A DNA stretch of 64,000 bases from Devosia sp. MC521 (GCF_014127105.1 NZ_CP059902.1:2327001-2391000), one strand, 5' to 3'. Counted from the stretch's first letter, positions 26,171-36,019 are shown. Numbers and translations: made by a program. The notes: generated from the letters alone by a model not told the origin.

Positions 26171-27295
26171 ATGCAATACCGTCTGGTCCGATCGATTATA
26201 GCCGCAACACTCACCGCCGCCTTGGCCTTGAGCCCACTTGCGCCCGTAACCGCCGCCCCTGCGCGCATTAAAGACATTGTCGACATGGAAGGCATCCGCG
26301 AGAACCAACTCGTGGGTTATGGCCTCGTTGTCGGCCTCAATGGCACCGGCGACAGGCTCAACAATTCCCCATTCACCAAACAGTCTCTGCAATCGATGCT
26401 CGAACGCATGGGCGTGAATACGCAGGGCGAGAACGTGCGTACTGCGAACGTAGCAGCGGTCATGGTCACAGCCAATCTGCCGCCATTCGGCACACAGGGC
26501 ACGCGCATCGACGTCAGCGTTGCTGCCATGGGCGACTCGCGGAGCCTCCAAGGCGGCACCCTGCTGGTCACCCCTCTCGTTGGCGCCGACGGTGAAGTCT
26601 ACGCCATCGCGCAGGGCCCGGTGTTGATCAACGGCTTTGAAGCCACTGGCGACGCTGCCCGTGTTATCTCAGGCGTACCAACCACAGGCCGTATCGCCTC
26701 TGGTGGTTTGATTGAGCGTGAGATCGATTTCCATCTTGGCTCTCAAAACTCTGTACGCTTGGCTCTCCGCAACCCCGACCTCACCACGTCTCGTCGTATC
26801 GCCTTGGCGGTCAACGACTTCATCGGCGTGCCAACTGCGGTGCCTGAAGATCCATCAACCGTGCGTCTAACGCTGCCACCGGGCTTCAACGGCAACATCG
26901 TGGACCTGCTGACCGATATCGAGCAGTTGATCGTGCAGACCGACCAGTCCGCAAAGATCGTGATCGACGAAAACTCTGGCATCATTGTTGTCGGCAAGGA
27001 CGTTCGCGTCTCCAGCGTAGCCGTTGCACAGTCAAATTTGACAGTGACTATCGCTGAAAACCCTCAGGTCGTGCAGCCTGCCCCGTTCTCAGATGGACAA
27101 ACCGCTGTTGAACCCAACACCGATCTGCAGGTCACCCAAACGGACTCTGCGCTCCAAGTGGTGGACCAGTCCGTGACCCTGCAAGAACTCGTCGATGGCC
27201 TAAACGCTCTTGGAATTGCCCCTCGAGATCTCATCGCCATCCTTCAGGCAATCAAAGCGACTGGCGCACTTCAAGCCGAAATTCAGGTGCTCTAA
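26171..27295 (+). CDS. flgI: Flagellar P-ring protein FlgI
   Basis: A 374-residue periplasmic P-ring subunit with signal peptide (core IIAATLTAALALSPLAPVTAA). Family blocks: RIKDIVDMEGIRENQLVGYGLVVGLNGTGD, SMLERMGVN, ANVAAVMVTANLPPFGTQGTRIDV, LQGGTLLVTPLVGADGEVYAIAQG and, near the C-terminus, VTLQELVDGLNALGIAPRDLIAILQAIKATGALQAEIQVL. Normal length. The stop overlaps the next start (TAATG). Confidence 0.98.
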   Translation: MQYRLVRSIIAATLTAALALSPLAPVTAAPARIKDIVDMEGIRENQLVGYGLVVGLNGTGDRLNNSPFTKQSLQSMLERMGVNTQGENVRTANVAAVMVTANLPPFGTQGTRIDVSVAAMGDSRSLQGGTLLVTPLVGADGEVYAIAQGPVLINGFEATGDAARVISGVPTTGRIASGGLIEREIDFHLGSQNSVRLALRNPDLTTSRRIALAVNDFIGVPTAVPEDPSTVRLTLPPGFNGNIVDLLTDIEQLIVQTDQSAKIVIDENSGIIVVGKDVRVSSVAVAQSNLTVTIAENPQVVQPAPFSDGQTAVEPNTDLQVTQTDSALQVVDQSVTLQELVDGLNALGIAPRDLIAILQAIKATGALQAEIQVL

Positions 27296-27618
27296 TGGAC
27301 GCGATTACCAACTCCACGCTCAAGCAAAGTCCTCAGTACGCAGCCTTCCGCCAGCAGGCCGAAGAGCTTGAAGGGGTCTTCCTGACCCAGCTGACCAAAG
27401 CCATGTTCGAAACCGTACAAAGCGACGAAGGCATGGGCGGCGGCAGCTTCGGTGAAGATACCTGGCGCGGCATGCAAGCAGAAGAGTTCGCCAATGCCAT
27501 CGCTCAAAACGGTGGAATTGGTCTCGCTGATCAGATCGTCGCGCAGCTTTTGAGCCAGCAAGAAGCCAATTCTAACCCAATCAATATTGTTTCCGGCATC
27601 GGAGCCTACCAGAAATGA
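27295..27618 (+). CDS. Rod-binding protein, FlgJ N-terminal type
   Basis: A 107-residue protein corresponding to the N-terminal rod-capping domain of FlgJ without a muramidase domain, the usual form in alphaproteobacteria. The conserved segment AEELEGVFLTQLTKAMFETV and the later DTWRGMQAEEFANAIAQNGGIGLADQIVAQLL identify the family. It shares a one-base overlap with flgI and a four-base overlap with the next gene. Confidence 0.92.
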   Translation: MDAITNSTLKQSPQYAAFRQQAEELEGVFLTQLTKAMFETVQSDEGMGGGSFGEDTWRGMQAEEFANAIAQNGGIGLADQIVAQLLSQQEANSNPINIVSGIGAYQK

Positions 27619-28082
27619 CCGCAGCGTCCCGTTTGGCAGAATTAGACAGCCTAGATCCTCTCGATCTCTGCGTACGCGCCGAGGCCGCTCTGTCGTCACT
27701 GGTCGACGTGATGAACAAAGAAACCACGCTGCTCCGTGCCGGTCACTTGCGCGAAGCCGGTCAGCTCACGCCAGAGAAGACTGCCCTCGCGCAGGACTAC
27801 GTTGGCTTTGCGCGCGCTATCCAGCGCCAGAACGCCCGTATCGTTGCTGAAGCGCCAGATGCATTGCGTCGTTTGCAAAATGGCCACGAAAGCTTGGCCA
27901 CACAAATGGCCGAGAACTTGCGCGTTCTCGCGACCGCAAAATCCGTCACCGAAGATGTGCTAACCGACGTGTCCAAAGCCGTTGGTCAGCAGGAACGTAC
28001 CCGGACCTATGACATGAGCGGAACCATCACACTCGATCCAGAAAGCGCTGCGCGCGGCATCGCCGTCAACCGCGCACTCTAG
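27615..28082 (+). CDS. FlgN-like flagellar export chaperone
   Basis: A 155-residue, nearly all-helical protein. The N-terminal part LCVRAEAALSSLVDVMNKETTLLRAGHLREAGQLTPEKTALAQDYVGF has the FlgN pattern (long helices with ExxLLxxG...LxxxK), so it is probably the chaperone for hook-associated proteins FlgK and FlgL. It is the third gene of the flgI operon (4-base overlap). Alphaproteobacterial homologues have also been called FlbY. Confidence 0.78.
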   Translation: MTAASRLAELDSLDPLDLCVRAEAALSSLVDVMNKETTLLRAGHLREAGQLTPEKTALAQDYVGFARAIQRQNARIVAEAPDALRRLQNGHESLATQMAENLRVLATAKSVTEDVLTDVSKAVGQQERTRTYDMSGTITLDPESAARGIAVNRAL

Positions 28083-28101
28083 CGTCGAGCCGCCTCCCAT
28101 A

Positions 28102-28132
28102 CATTGGTTGCAAATAGGTTTTGCAACCAATG
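28102..28132 (+). repeat. Perfect 13-bp inverted repeat after the flgN-like gene
   Basis: CATTGGTTGCAAA (28102-28114) and TTTGCAACCAATG (28120-28132) form a perfect stem with a five-base loop, 20 bases after the stop codon. The right arm is not followed by a T-run, so it may be a factor-dependent terminator or a protein site. Confidence 0.6.
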
Positions 28133-28178
28133 ACCTAGCCATACGTTTCTGGTGCAGTAGGCAGCATTGGAGATCACG

Positions 28179-28499
28179 ATGGCCTCGACCATTGTCGTTC
28201 GCGGCTCTACGGGCACGACAACCAATCCAGATCAGCGGCAGCGCTTGATTGAACATCAGGCGGCGAGCAGTAGTCGATACGCCGGTCCACGCACGGAAAG
28301 TACGGGACTAAGGCACAATCCTCCGCAGTCAACTCCTGTGGGCCAGATGCTAGGCCGACCTCTTCTCGATGGAGAAGCTGGTTTCACCACATCATTGCTC
28401 GCGCAGAGAATGACGGGCGAACGGCGGAAATACGAACAGTCCAGCGCCCCCTCGTCTCCCGATGCACCACAAATGCGCTTAAGAGACATTCTCGTTTAA
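28179..28499 (+). CDS. Small hypothetical protein upstream of the flagellin genes
   Basis: A 106-residue hydrophilic protein I do not recognise, rich in S, T, R and P, with no signal peptide or membrane segment. GGAG lies 7 bases before the ATG at 28179, which supports real translation. The C-terminal part has LLAQRMTGERRKYEQ and MRLRDILV, suggesting a short helix after a disordered region. It sits between the flgI operon and flagellin 1; a motility role is inferred from position only. Confidence 0.55.
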   Translation: MASTIVVRGSTGTTTNPDQRQRLIEHQAASSSRYAGPRTESTGLRHNPPQSTPVGQMLGRPLLDGEAGFTTSLLAQRMTGERRKYEQSSAPSSPDAPQMRLRDILV

Positions 28500-28578
28500 C
28501 TCGATATGCCGACAACGTTTTATCTGAAATTTGATTTGATTTGTGACCGCGGTGTAAGCGGAACACCGTAGTCGGCTC

Positions 28579-28593
28579 TTAAGCCCAGTTTAC
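28579..28593 (+). promoter_or_regulatory. Near-match to a CtrA box before flagellin 1
   Basis: TTAA-GCCCAGT-TTAC has the right spacing and one mismatch, about 75-85 bases before the flagellin 1 start. Weak on its own. Confidence 0.3.
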
Positions 28594-28617
28594 GCCCCTC
28601 AAGATCAGCATGAGCGC

Positions 28618-28664
28618 ACCTCAGGAAGAGGTATCTCAAGCGTACCCTAGAAAGGGGCCTGATC
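28618..28664 (+). promoter_or_regulatory. Conserved flagellin 5' leader, copy 1
   Basis: ACCTCAGGAAGAGG followed by a segment with AGCGTACCCTAG and AAGGGG directly before the start codon. The same order recurs before flagellin 2 (32724-32771). FlbT proteins act on flagellin mRNA leaders, so this is a candidate FlbT target. Confidence 0.55.
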
Positions 28665-31600
28665 ATGAGTGACATTTCTTTATCAAAAGCCGTTCGCACG
28701 AATCTGCTTTCCCTCCAAAATACCGCTCAACTGATGGAGAAGACCCAACAGCGCCTGGCGACAGGCAACAAGGTCAATTCCGCTCTGGACAACCCGTCCA
28801 ACTTCTTCACGGCCTCAGCGCTGAATAGCCGCGCGGCTGATATGAGCAATCTTCTCGACTCTATGGCCTCCGGCATCAAAGTGATCGAGGCCGCTAACAA
28901 TGGCTTGACTGCTCTGACCAAGAATTTGGAGTCCATGCAGTCGACCCTGCGGCAGGCCCGCCAGGATAAATCGTTCCAGACGCAGTCCTTCGATGTAACC
29001 GACGCATCCGTATTGCGCTTAAAAGGAGGACAGCTCGGCGACACAGTCAGCGAGCTTAGCCTAGCGACTGCCACGGTTGACGGGCAAAAAACCACTGTCC
29101 AGACGATAGCCGCGACCTCCTATCGCGGTCCCGTAATTGCATCCGACGCACGTGCTGGCACAGGCGCGCGCGCCATCATCAGTGCGGACGCTGGCTTCAA
29201 GACTGGCGACACCTTCTCAGTTGCCGGACAGAGTGTCACCGTAACTGGCGCGACACCCGATGCTGAAAGTGTGGCTGAAAACATCCGGCTCGCACTCGAC
29301 GGTCACGAGGATACTCAGGACGAATATACGGTGTCGATCGGAGCCGCGAGCACGCCCTTTGATGGCAAGATCATCATCGAGACCGTGAGAGCCAAAGACC
29401 CCGCAGCGACAATCAACCTCGACCCAGATAACAATCCTGAAACAGGCGTCACCCAAGCCATCAAAGGCAGCACCAGTTTCAATTATTCTGACGTTTCAAA
29501 GGGCTATCGAAGCGGGCGGACAAACCATCACGACAGGCGGCTCGTTCTCGCAATTTGTCGAAAATCTCCGTAGCGCTAGCGTTGAAGGCGGTTACAGCGT
29601 CGATGTCGACGAAGACACCAAGCAAATCACGCTGACCGCCCTAACTCATGGCGCAAACCCACCGACCATAACGGGTGTCACCCCCTCCAATCCAGGCGTC
29701 GAGGAAAGTCCCGCAAACCTAACGTTCCGTCTCAACAGTGACTACCAACCAGCCTCGACCGCCCAGACCACATTCCAACTCACGAACAGTGCTGGCGAGC
29801 TGACCTCTGGACAAACCCTCACCATCGACATCGGTACCAGCGAAGAAGAGATCGAGCTTGCTGCCGATGCCACGTCCACTGACGTGGAGGCAACGCTACG
29901 GGATCATATTGTCGGCGGCTCGACGCTTGGCGCCTTGTACAGCATCGCGGTTGATGACGACTTTAATGTCACCATCAGTGCCTTGGAACCCGGAGCTGCT
30001 GCGGCACCTATCGTCACATCTGACGCGATCGGTATTCGTGATCCATCAGAAATGAATGCAGCGGCAGATGGTGAAGATCTACGAAATCATTATGCTGAAT
30101 TGGCAGGCGCCCGCATTGTTCTCGCGACAGGTTCTCAAGCCAATACGGAATATGAGTTCGGCGCATCAGTTACAAGCGCTGACGTCGACGCATTCCTCGC
30201 TGAACTCCAATCTGATGGCTACACCGCTGCATTCGGTACGGACGGCCTAACTATTTCACGAGCTACAGGCGAAAGCTTTAGTATTAACGTCTTCAACGGC
30301 ACCGGCGACGCAGCAGACGCTCTCGGCATCGACGTCACCCCTGAAGGGGATCCAGTCAGTGTCAGTGCCGGTGACACTGACGTGATAGTGAAGACACCGA
30401 CCGTTGTTACTCCAGGCGTAGACCCTGCCCCCCCTGACACGGGCGTTGCGCTCGTCTTCTCATTCGGCCTCGAGTTTTCGGGAGCAACATCAGAGCCGCT
30501 CGGAACCCACCAAGAGCTCAAAATTGGCGACTTCGAGGTTGTACTTCAAGCGAATATGTCCGCCTCCGAAGTTGAAGATGCGATCAATGCCATAACTGAC
30601 TTTTCCGACGATTGGGTAGCGTCAGTAGACGGCGACTTCGTGGTAACAATTACGGCGGCCAATGAAGGTGACATTGACCCACCGACCGTTGCAGTGATGA
30701 CGACGCAGCCCTCACAACATACTCCCACCGATGGCATAAACTTCTCAGCTGTTGACACTGCCTATGCAGATTTCGATGGCCAAGAAATATCCGTCAGCGT
30801 GGGTGGAGGCAATGCCGTAGACATCGAACTAGGCGACACACTTGATGAGTTCAACCAAGTTGTAGTTGAACTTGAGGGCTTAGGTTTCACAGTCTCCCGC
30901 ACGCAAGACGGCATTAGCCTTTCTCGCACCGACGGCGAAGCGTTCACATTTACCACGACCGATGTCGCCAGCGCAGAGGCGCTAGGTCACGAAGACGCCT
31001 CCACAACGCCAGTCTCGATTGACGCCACCGATATCGATCTGGCGACACAGGGCATTGTCGGCGGGAATATTGCAGTAGATTCTGTGGACGGTGAAGATGC
31101 GACTGTCGGGGCGACCCTACCGGCAGATCGAATTTTGACGATCAATGGAGAAGACTATGAAATCTTCACGACCACCACACCGGCCGATCTACAGGCATTG
31201 CTTGCTGACGAGGACGACGGCATTGGTGCGGACTATGACGTTGAAGTCGCGGCTGATTTTACAGTAACCATCACGGCCAAAACCGCAGGCGAAGAAGGAA
31301 CAATTACCTTCGAAACCGACGCAGCAATGGTCGGCACGCCCGCCAATACCCCCGGAATTGACGCGGCAGATCCAATCTATGGCACACCAACGGCGCCGGA
31401 GGCTGGTGCCCACTACCAAACCGTCGCTGCCGCGACCAATATTTTCACAGTCTCCTATGGTGCGAAAACCGCGGATATACGCATCGGCGGCATTCGCGGC
31501 GGTACAGGTGACGACGCGACAGCCCCTTCGCTCTACGACATCAGCCAATGGGAAAGCGCCACGGTCGAGAGCATAAATGAGCAACTCGCCGAAGACGGCA

Positions 31601-32454
31601 TCACCGGGGTAGAAGCCCAATTCGACAGTGTCGGCAAACTGTCGATTATAGCCAAGAACGCAGAAGCACAAACGCTTGCAATAGCCGGCCAAGATGCAGT
31701 CGCTCTATTCGGCGCCAACGCGGTCTCGACCGGTGTGGCCGAACGCAGCGAACTCACATCCATCAAGACCGTCGACAAATTTGTGGAGCTGATCAATCGC
31801 GATCACGCATCTCAGGTGCGAGCATCAAATGACAATGGCCGGCTCCGTATCGAGAACCTTTCCACGCAGCGGCTTGAAATCGACATCTCAGGCGCGAACG
31901 GCCCAACAACGCTAAACATCGAAGGCAATTCGGTTCGTGCTAATCTGTCTAAACAGTTTAACGAACTGCGAGATCAGCTTGATAAACTGGCCGACGACTC
32001 GTCCTTCAACGGCATTAATCTACTCCGCGGTGACAAGTTGAAGATCACCTTCAACGAGAGCGGTAGCTCGGCCATCGATATCCAAGCGAAAGACCAAAAC
32101 GGCAATGTGCGCAGCCTCAACTCCGCAACTCTGAGCATTGCCAGCCTGGACGCGCAAGATCTCGACACCGACGCAAAAATCGACGCCTTCCTGACCAAAC
32201 TATCAGCGGCCTTGAGCGATCTCCGCTCTCAGTCATCCACTTTCGGTTCGAACCTCTCCTCGGTTCAAAACCGGCAAGACTTTACCAAGAGTATGATTAC
32301 CACGCTCGAAACCGGCGCGGCCAACCTTACCTTGGCTGACATGAACGAGGAAGCTGCAAACTTGCTAGCGCTGCAGACACGCCAGTCACTGAGCACTTCG
32401 GCACTGTCGATGGCCTCACAAGGCGATCAAAACATACTGCAACTGCTTCGTTAA
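28665..32454 (+). pseudogene. Flagellin 1, very large, with a one-base insertion
   Basis: Conserved flagellin ends flank a huge variable region. The N-terminal D0/D1 part MSDISLSKAVRTNLLSLQ...NSALDNPSNFFTASALNSR is intact, and the C-terminus (NQFNELR-type helix, GINLLRGDKLKI, DMNEEAANLLALQTRQSLS, ILQLLR) is intact. The frame breaks at AAAGGG (29498-29503): codons before read frame 0 and stop at 29573 after 302 residues, whereas removing one G restores SKAIEAGGQTITTGGSF, aligned with AGGQAIPTGASF of flagellin 2, and an open frame of 1262 residues to 32454. The variable region holds alternating beta modules. As read, only a truncated filament protein would be made. A sequencing error or a true decay event are both possible. 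Confidence 0.85.
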
Positions 32455-32479
32455 ACTCTTCACAAATAAGCGAATATTT

Positions 32480-32505
32480 AGGCGGGCCAAGGCCCGCCTT
32501 CTTTA
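32480..32505 (+). terminator. Terminator of flagellin 1
   Basis: AGGCGGGCC-AA-GGCCCGCCT at 32480-32499 followed by TCTTTATT. The rest of the 317-base gap to flagellin 2 is AT-rich and holds the weak box at 32685 and the leader; I see no gene in it. Confidence 0.88.
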
Positions 32506-32684
32506 TTGCCCGGCACAACAGCCCCACAGTGCAGGTCGGGCGGAAGAATCCCACAAAAATATGTAATATATTTCATTCGGGAGTTCCGGCTAACAAAATC
32601 GCGAAAACACATTACGCGCCCGAATACTAATTATAAAACCAGATCAATAAATCACCCATTAGATGAAAATAGGGCCATCAACTG

Positions 32685-32699
32685 TTAATTCCCCATTAG
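32685..32699 (+). promoter_or_regulatory. Near-match to a CtrA box before flagellin 2
   Basis: TTAA-TTCCCCA-TTAG, correct spacing with one mismatch, 73-87 bases before the start of flagellin 2, the same relative place as in flagellin 1. Confidence 0.32.
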
Positions 32700-32723
32700 G
32701 ACATCTACGTACAGTTTCAGCGG

Positions 32724-32771
32724 ACCTCAGGAAGAGGCATGAACTAGCGTAACCCTAGGAAGGGGATTATT
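32724..32771 (+). promoter_or_regulatory. Conserved flagellin 5' leader, copy 2
   Basis: ACCTCAGGAAGAGG, then AGCGTAACCCTAGG and AAGGGG before the ATG, matching the flagellin 1 leader. Flagellin 3 lacks it. Confidence 0.55.
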
Positions 32772-35700
32772 ATGAGCGACATTTCGCTTTCTAAAGCAGT
32801 CCGCACCAATCTGCTCTCACTACAGAGCACCGCCACCATGATGGAAAAGACGCAGGAGCGTCTCGCCACTGGTAACAAGGTGAACTCGGCGCTGGACAAC
32901 CCATCCAACTTCTTCACAGCCTCTGCCCTCAACAGCCGCGCTGCTGACATGGGCAATCTGCTCGACTCTATGGCGTCGGGCATCAAGGTCATCGAAGCTG
33001 CCAACAACGGCATCACCGCGCTGACCAAGAACCTCGAGTCCATGCAGTCCACACTGCGTCAGGCCCGCCAGGACAAGACTTTCCACACGCAGTCATTCGA
33101 TATCGACACCAACTCCGTCATCAAGCTCGGCGGCGGTCAGTACGGCGATAGCGTTAGTGAAATCAGCCTTGCAACTGCAACCGAGGCTGGCGAGAAGGCC
33201 AAACTAATATCTATTAGCGAAGCGGGATATCTCGGCCCGGTATCAACCGCTGCTACCGAAGCAGGTGGCGGCGCCCGCTCAGTTATCTCGGGTATCAACG
33301 GCTTTAGCACCAACGACAAGTTCACAGTTGCAGGCCGTGAAGTCACCGTCTCCGGCGCAACCCCTACAGCTGATAGCATCGTCGCAGACATCACTGCCGC
33401 CCTCAACGCATCAGGTTCAGATGTAGCAGGCAAGTATACTGTAAACGTCGGCGCAACCGGATCTGACAACGCAGGTAAGATCATCATCGAGTCGGTTGAC
33501 ACCACTGCTCCCGCAGCCGAAGTTACCTTCGGCACAGGAACAACTGCAGCAACCAAGGGCTCGACCACCTTTAACTACAATGCAATCACCTCTTCGGTTT
33601 CGGCTGGTGGGCAAGCCATTCCAACCGGCGCGAGCTTCGCAGATTTCGTCACAAATCTGGAATCCATGGCTGATGATGGCAAGTACACTGTCGAAGCTGA
33701 CGCAGAAACTGGCCAGATCACACTGACCAGCACTGAGTGGGGCGGCGACGTTCCTGAGGTTTCGGGCATTCTGCCTTCTGCCAGCGAAGTTCCAGGTTCC
33801 AAGGCTAAGACTGAGTTCACTCTTGCGGGCGCTTCAGACGGTACTACTTTCGAGCTTACGCACGCACAAACCCTAACGATTGGTGGCGCAACAAGCTCAG
33901 TCGCTCTGACCGCCGGCATGAATGCCACTGATATCAAAGGTCGACTCACAGCTGACACAGCGCTCAACAATAACTATAACATCACAGTTGATGCAGCTAC
34001 GCTGAAGGTTACGCTTGAAGCGAAGTCCAATGGCGCCGGCACTGGTCCAACCGTGTCGTCAAGCCAGAAGGCTGCACCGGCATCGCCGTCGACTTCGGAT
34101 TTCGCTGCTGGAAGCGTGGACTACACCACCGCGGCCGGTACTACTGCTCTTGAGGGCATGGCAGGCACAATTACGCTGACGTCTGGCACCAACGAAGTAG
34201 ACTACGACTTCGGTACTGGCGCGACCGTCGCGGATATGGTCTCCACTTTGTCAGACGATGGTTTCATCGTTGAAGCGAAAAACGGCGGCTTCTCGTTCTC
34301 CCGTGCGGACGGCGCTGATTTCACGATCGAAGTTACCGGCGGCTCCAACACTAGCCTCGGTCTTGGCACAGCGGTAACCAATGTAACCAACGGCACGCTA
34401 GCCCAGACGGCTGGTATTACCGGTGGCCATGAAGCTACACTTGTAGCCGCTGGTGGGTCGGACCTAACTGACCAAGCAATCCTGCGTGGCACTGCCCTTG
34501 CCGGGCTGGAAATTACGCTGGATGACGATAACGGTAACACATCCACGTATACCTTTGGCGCGACAAGCACCCAGACAGAACTTGAAAACGCCCTCAGTCA
34601 ACATGGTTTCCTCGCAAAGGCCACTGCCGATGGCTTGGACATCACCCGCGCTGACGGCACCAACTTCAAGATGGTCGTGACGGGTGGCGCATCAACGGTA
34701 CTCGGCTTTGCTGATACAATTGTCGAATCTGACGACGGCCTTCCACCGACTGTCGCCCAGACGGCCGGCACCGATGACACTGCAGCAATCGTTGGCCGGG
34801 TTGACACTGATCCAGTGCAAGGCGCGTCGGTTGCAACCGTCGACGCCCAAAAGAGCGAATTCACCATTTCCTATGATGGAAAATCGGCGAACGTGTCGAT
34901 CAGCTCGGTCAAGGGGGGCATCGACGCTATTACCACCTCAGTGAACGCTTTGGACACCAAGAACTGGCAGGATGCGACCACAATCGCAGTGAACAACCAG
35001 CTCAAGAACCAGGGCATCGACGGTGTTGAAATCAAATTCGACGCCGAAGGTAAGATGGAATTCGTTGCAAAGACCGCTGAGGCCAAAACCCTTAGCGTTA
35101 GTGGCAGTGATGCTGTAGCATTGTTCGGCACTGACGGCGTCAGCACCGGCAAGGCCGAAAAGAGCGAACTGACTTCGACCAAGACCGTCGATAAGTTTGT
35201 TGAGTTGATCAATCGTGACCACTCCGGCAAGGTCCGTGCGTCGAATGATAACGGCAAGCTCCGTATCGAAAATCTCTCGACCCAGACACTTGACATTGCT
35301 GTCGACACCGATGGCGCGCTCAAGTCCCTGAACGTTGAAGGCAACTCGGTTCGCGCAAACCTTTCCAAGCAGTTTAACGAGCTTCGCGATCAGCTCGACA
35401 AGCTGTCTGACGACGCTTCCTTCAACGGCATCAACCTGCTCCGTGGCGACAAGCTGAAGATCAACTTCAACGAATCTGGCACATCGGCGATCGATATCGA
35501 GGCGAAGGACAAGAGCGGCAACAACCGTAGCATCAACGCGTCGAACCTCAACGTCGACAGCCTTGCAGCAGTTGATCTTGACACTGACGAAGCAATCGAT
35601 GGTTTCCTTAGCAAGCTCTCTTCGGCTCTCACCGAACTGCGTTCGCAGGCATCGTCGTTTGGTTCGAACTTGTCGGCGGTTCAGAACCGTCAGGAATTCA

Positions 35701-35870
35701 CCAAGAACATGATCAACACGCTCGAAACTGGTGCAGCAAACCTGACGCTGGCTGACATGAACGAAGAAGCAGCAAACCTGCTGGCTCTTCAGACCCGTCA
35801 GTCGCTGAGCTCCTCGGCCCTGTCGATGGCTTCGCAGCAGGATCAGTCGGTTCTCCAGCTGCTCCGTTAA
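32772..35870 (+). CDS. Flagellin 2, intact, 1032 residues
   Basis: The only intact flagellin of the three. Residues 1-150 form D0/D1 (MSDISLSKAVRTNLLSLQST, RLATGNKVNSALDNPSNFFT, MASGIKVIEAANNGITALTKNLES), and about 830-1032 form the returning D1/D0 (SVRANLSKQFNELRDQLDKL, FNGINLLRGDKLKI, NLTLADMNEEAANLLALQTR, SVLQLLR). The 680 residues between are Gly/Thr/Ala-rich beta modules, with FGTGATVADMVSTLSDDGF and FGATSTQTELENALSQHGF as two copies of one unit. Rhizobial flagellins are commonly 300-450 residues, so this is about twice as large. It is exported by the flagellar type III system and has no signal peptide. The last codons and the terminator at 35894 are close behind. Confidence 0.95.
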   Translation: MSDISLSKAVRTNLLSLQSTATMMEKTQERLATGNKVNSALDNPSNFFTASALNSRAADMGNLLDSMASGIKVIEAANNGITALTKNLESMQSTLRQARQDKTFHTQSFDIDTNSVIKLGGGQYGDSVSEISLATATEAGEKAKLISISEAGYLGPVSTAATEAGGGARSVISGINGFSTNDKFTVAGREVTVSGATPTADSIVADITAALNASGSDVAGKYTVNVGATGSDNAGKIIIESVDTTAPAAEVTFGTGTTAATKGSTTFNYNAITSSVSAGGQAIPTGASFADFVTNLESMADDGKYTVEADAETGQITLTSTEWGGDVPEVSGILPSASEVPGSKAKTEFTLAGASDGTTFELTHAQTLTIGGATSSVALTAGMNATDIKGRLTADTALNNNYNITVDAATLKVTLEAKSNGAGTGPTVSSSQKAAPASPSTSDFAAGSVDYTTAAGTTALEGMAGTITLTSGTNEVDYDFGTGATVADMVSTLSDDGFIVEAKNGGFSFSRADGADFTIEVTGGSNTSLGLGTAVTNVTNGTLAQTAGITGGHEATLVAAGGSDLTDQAILRGTALAGLEITLDDDNGNTSTYTFGATSTQTELENALSQHGFLAKATADGLDITRADGTNFKMVVTGGASTVLGFADTIVESDDGLPPTVAQTAGTDDTAAIVGRVDTDPVQGASVATVDAQKSEFTISYDGKSANVSISSVKGGIDAITTSVNALDTKNWQDATTIAVNNQLKNQGIDGVEIKFDAEGKMEFVAKTAEAKTLSVSGSDAVALFGTDGVSTGKAEKSELTSTKTVDKFVELINRDHSGKVRASNDNGKLRIENLSTQTLDIAVDTDGALKSLNVEGNSVRANLSKQFNELRDQLDKLSDDASFNGINLLRGDKLKINFNESGTSAIDIEAKDKSGNNRSINASNLNVDSLAAVDLDTDEAIDGFLSKLSSALTELRSQASSFGSNLSAVQNRQEFTKNMINTLETGAANLTLADMNEEAANLLALQTRQSLSSSALSMASQQDQSVLQLLR

Positions 35871-35893
35871 TAGGCAGCTCCATCAGATCCAGA

Positions 35894-35921
35894 TAGGCGG
35901 GCTTCGGCCCGCCTATTTTCG
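35894..35921 (+). terminator. Terminator of flagellin 2
   Basis: TAGGCGGGC-TTCG-GCCCGCCTA at 35894-35915 followed by TTTTCG. Confidence 0.9.
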
Positions 35922-36004
35922 TTTGGGGAGGCCAAAACCACCCGATAACTGCCTCCCGCCTTCCGCACGGCGAGTTGTCACTAGAAAAGGATTAACAAGC
36001 ACCG

Positions 36005-36019
36005 TTAACAACTCGTTAA
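36005..36019 (+). promoter_or_regulatory. CtrA-type box before flagellin 3
   Basis: TTAA-CAACTCG-TTAA, a perfect match, 70-84 bases before the flagellin 3 start. A further TTAA stands 9 bases to its left. Confidence 0.6.

Noticed and set aside
28500..28664. Sigma-54 promoter before flagellin 1
   Set aside because: Every GG in the region was tested for GC 10 bases later and none fits; the same holds before flagellin 2.
29884..32454. An 856-residue frame starting with GTG as a separate gene
   Set aside because: The frame is open upstream to at least 29503, and it continues the flagellin alignment; it is the second part of flagellin 1 after the one-base insertion.
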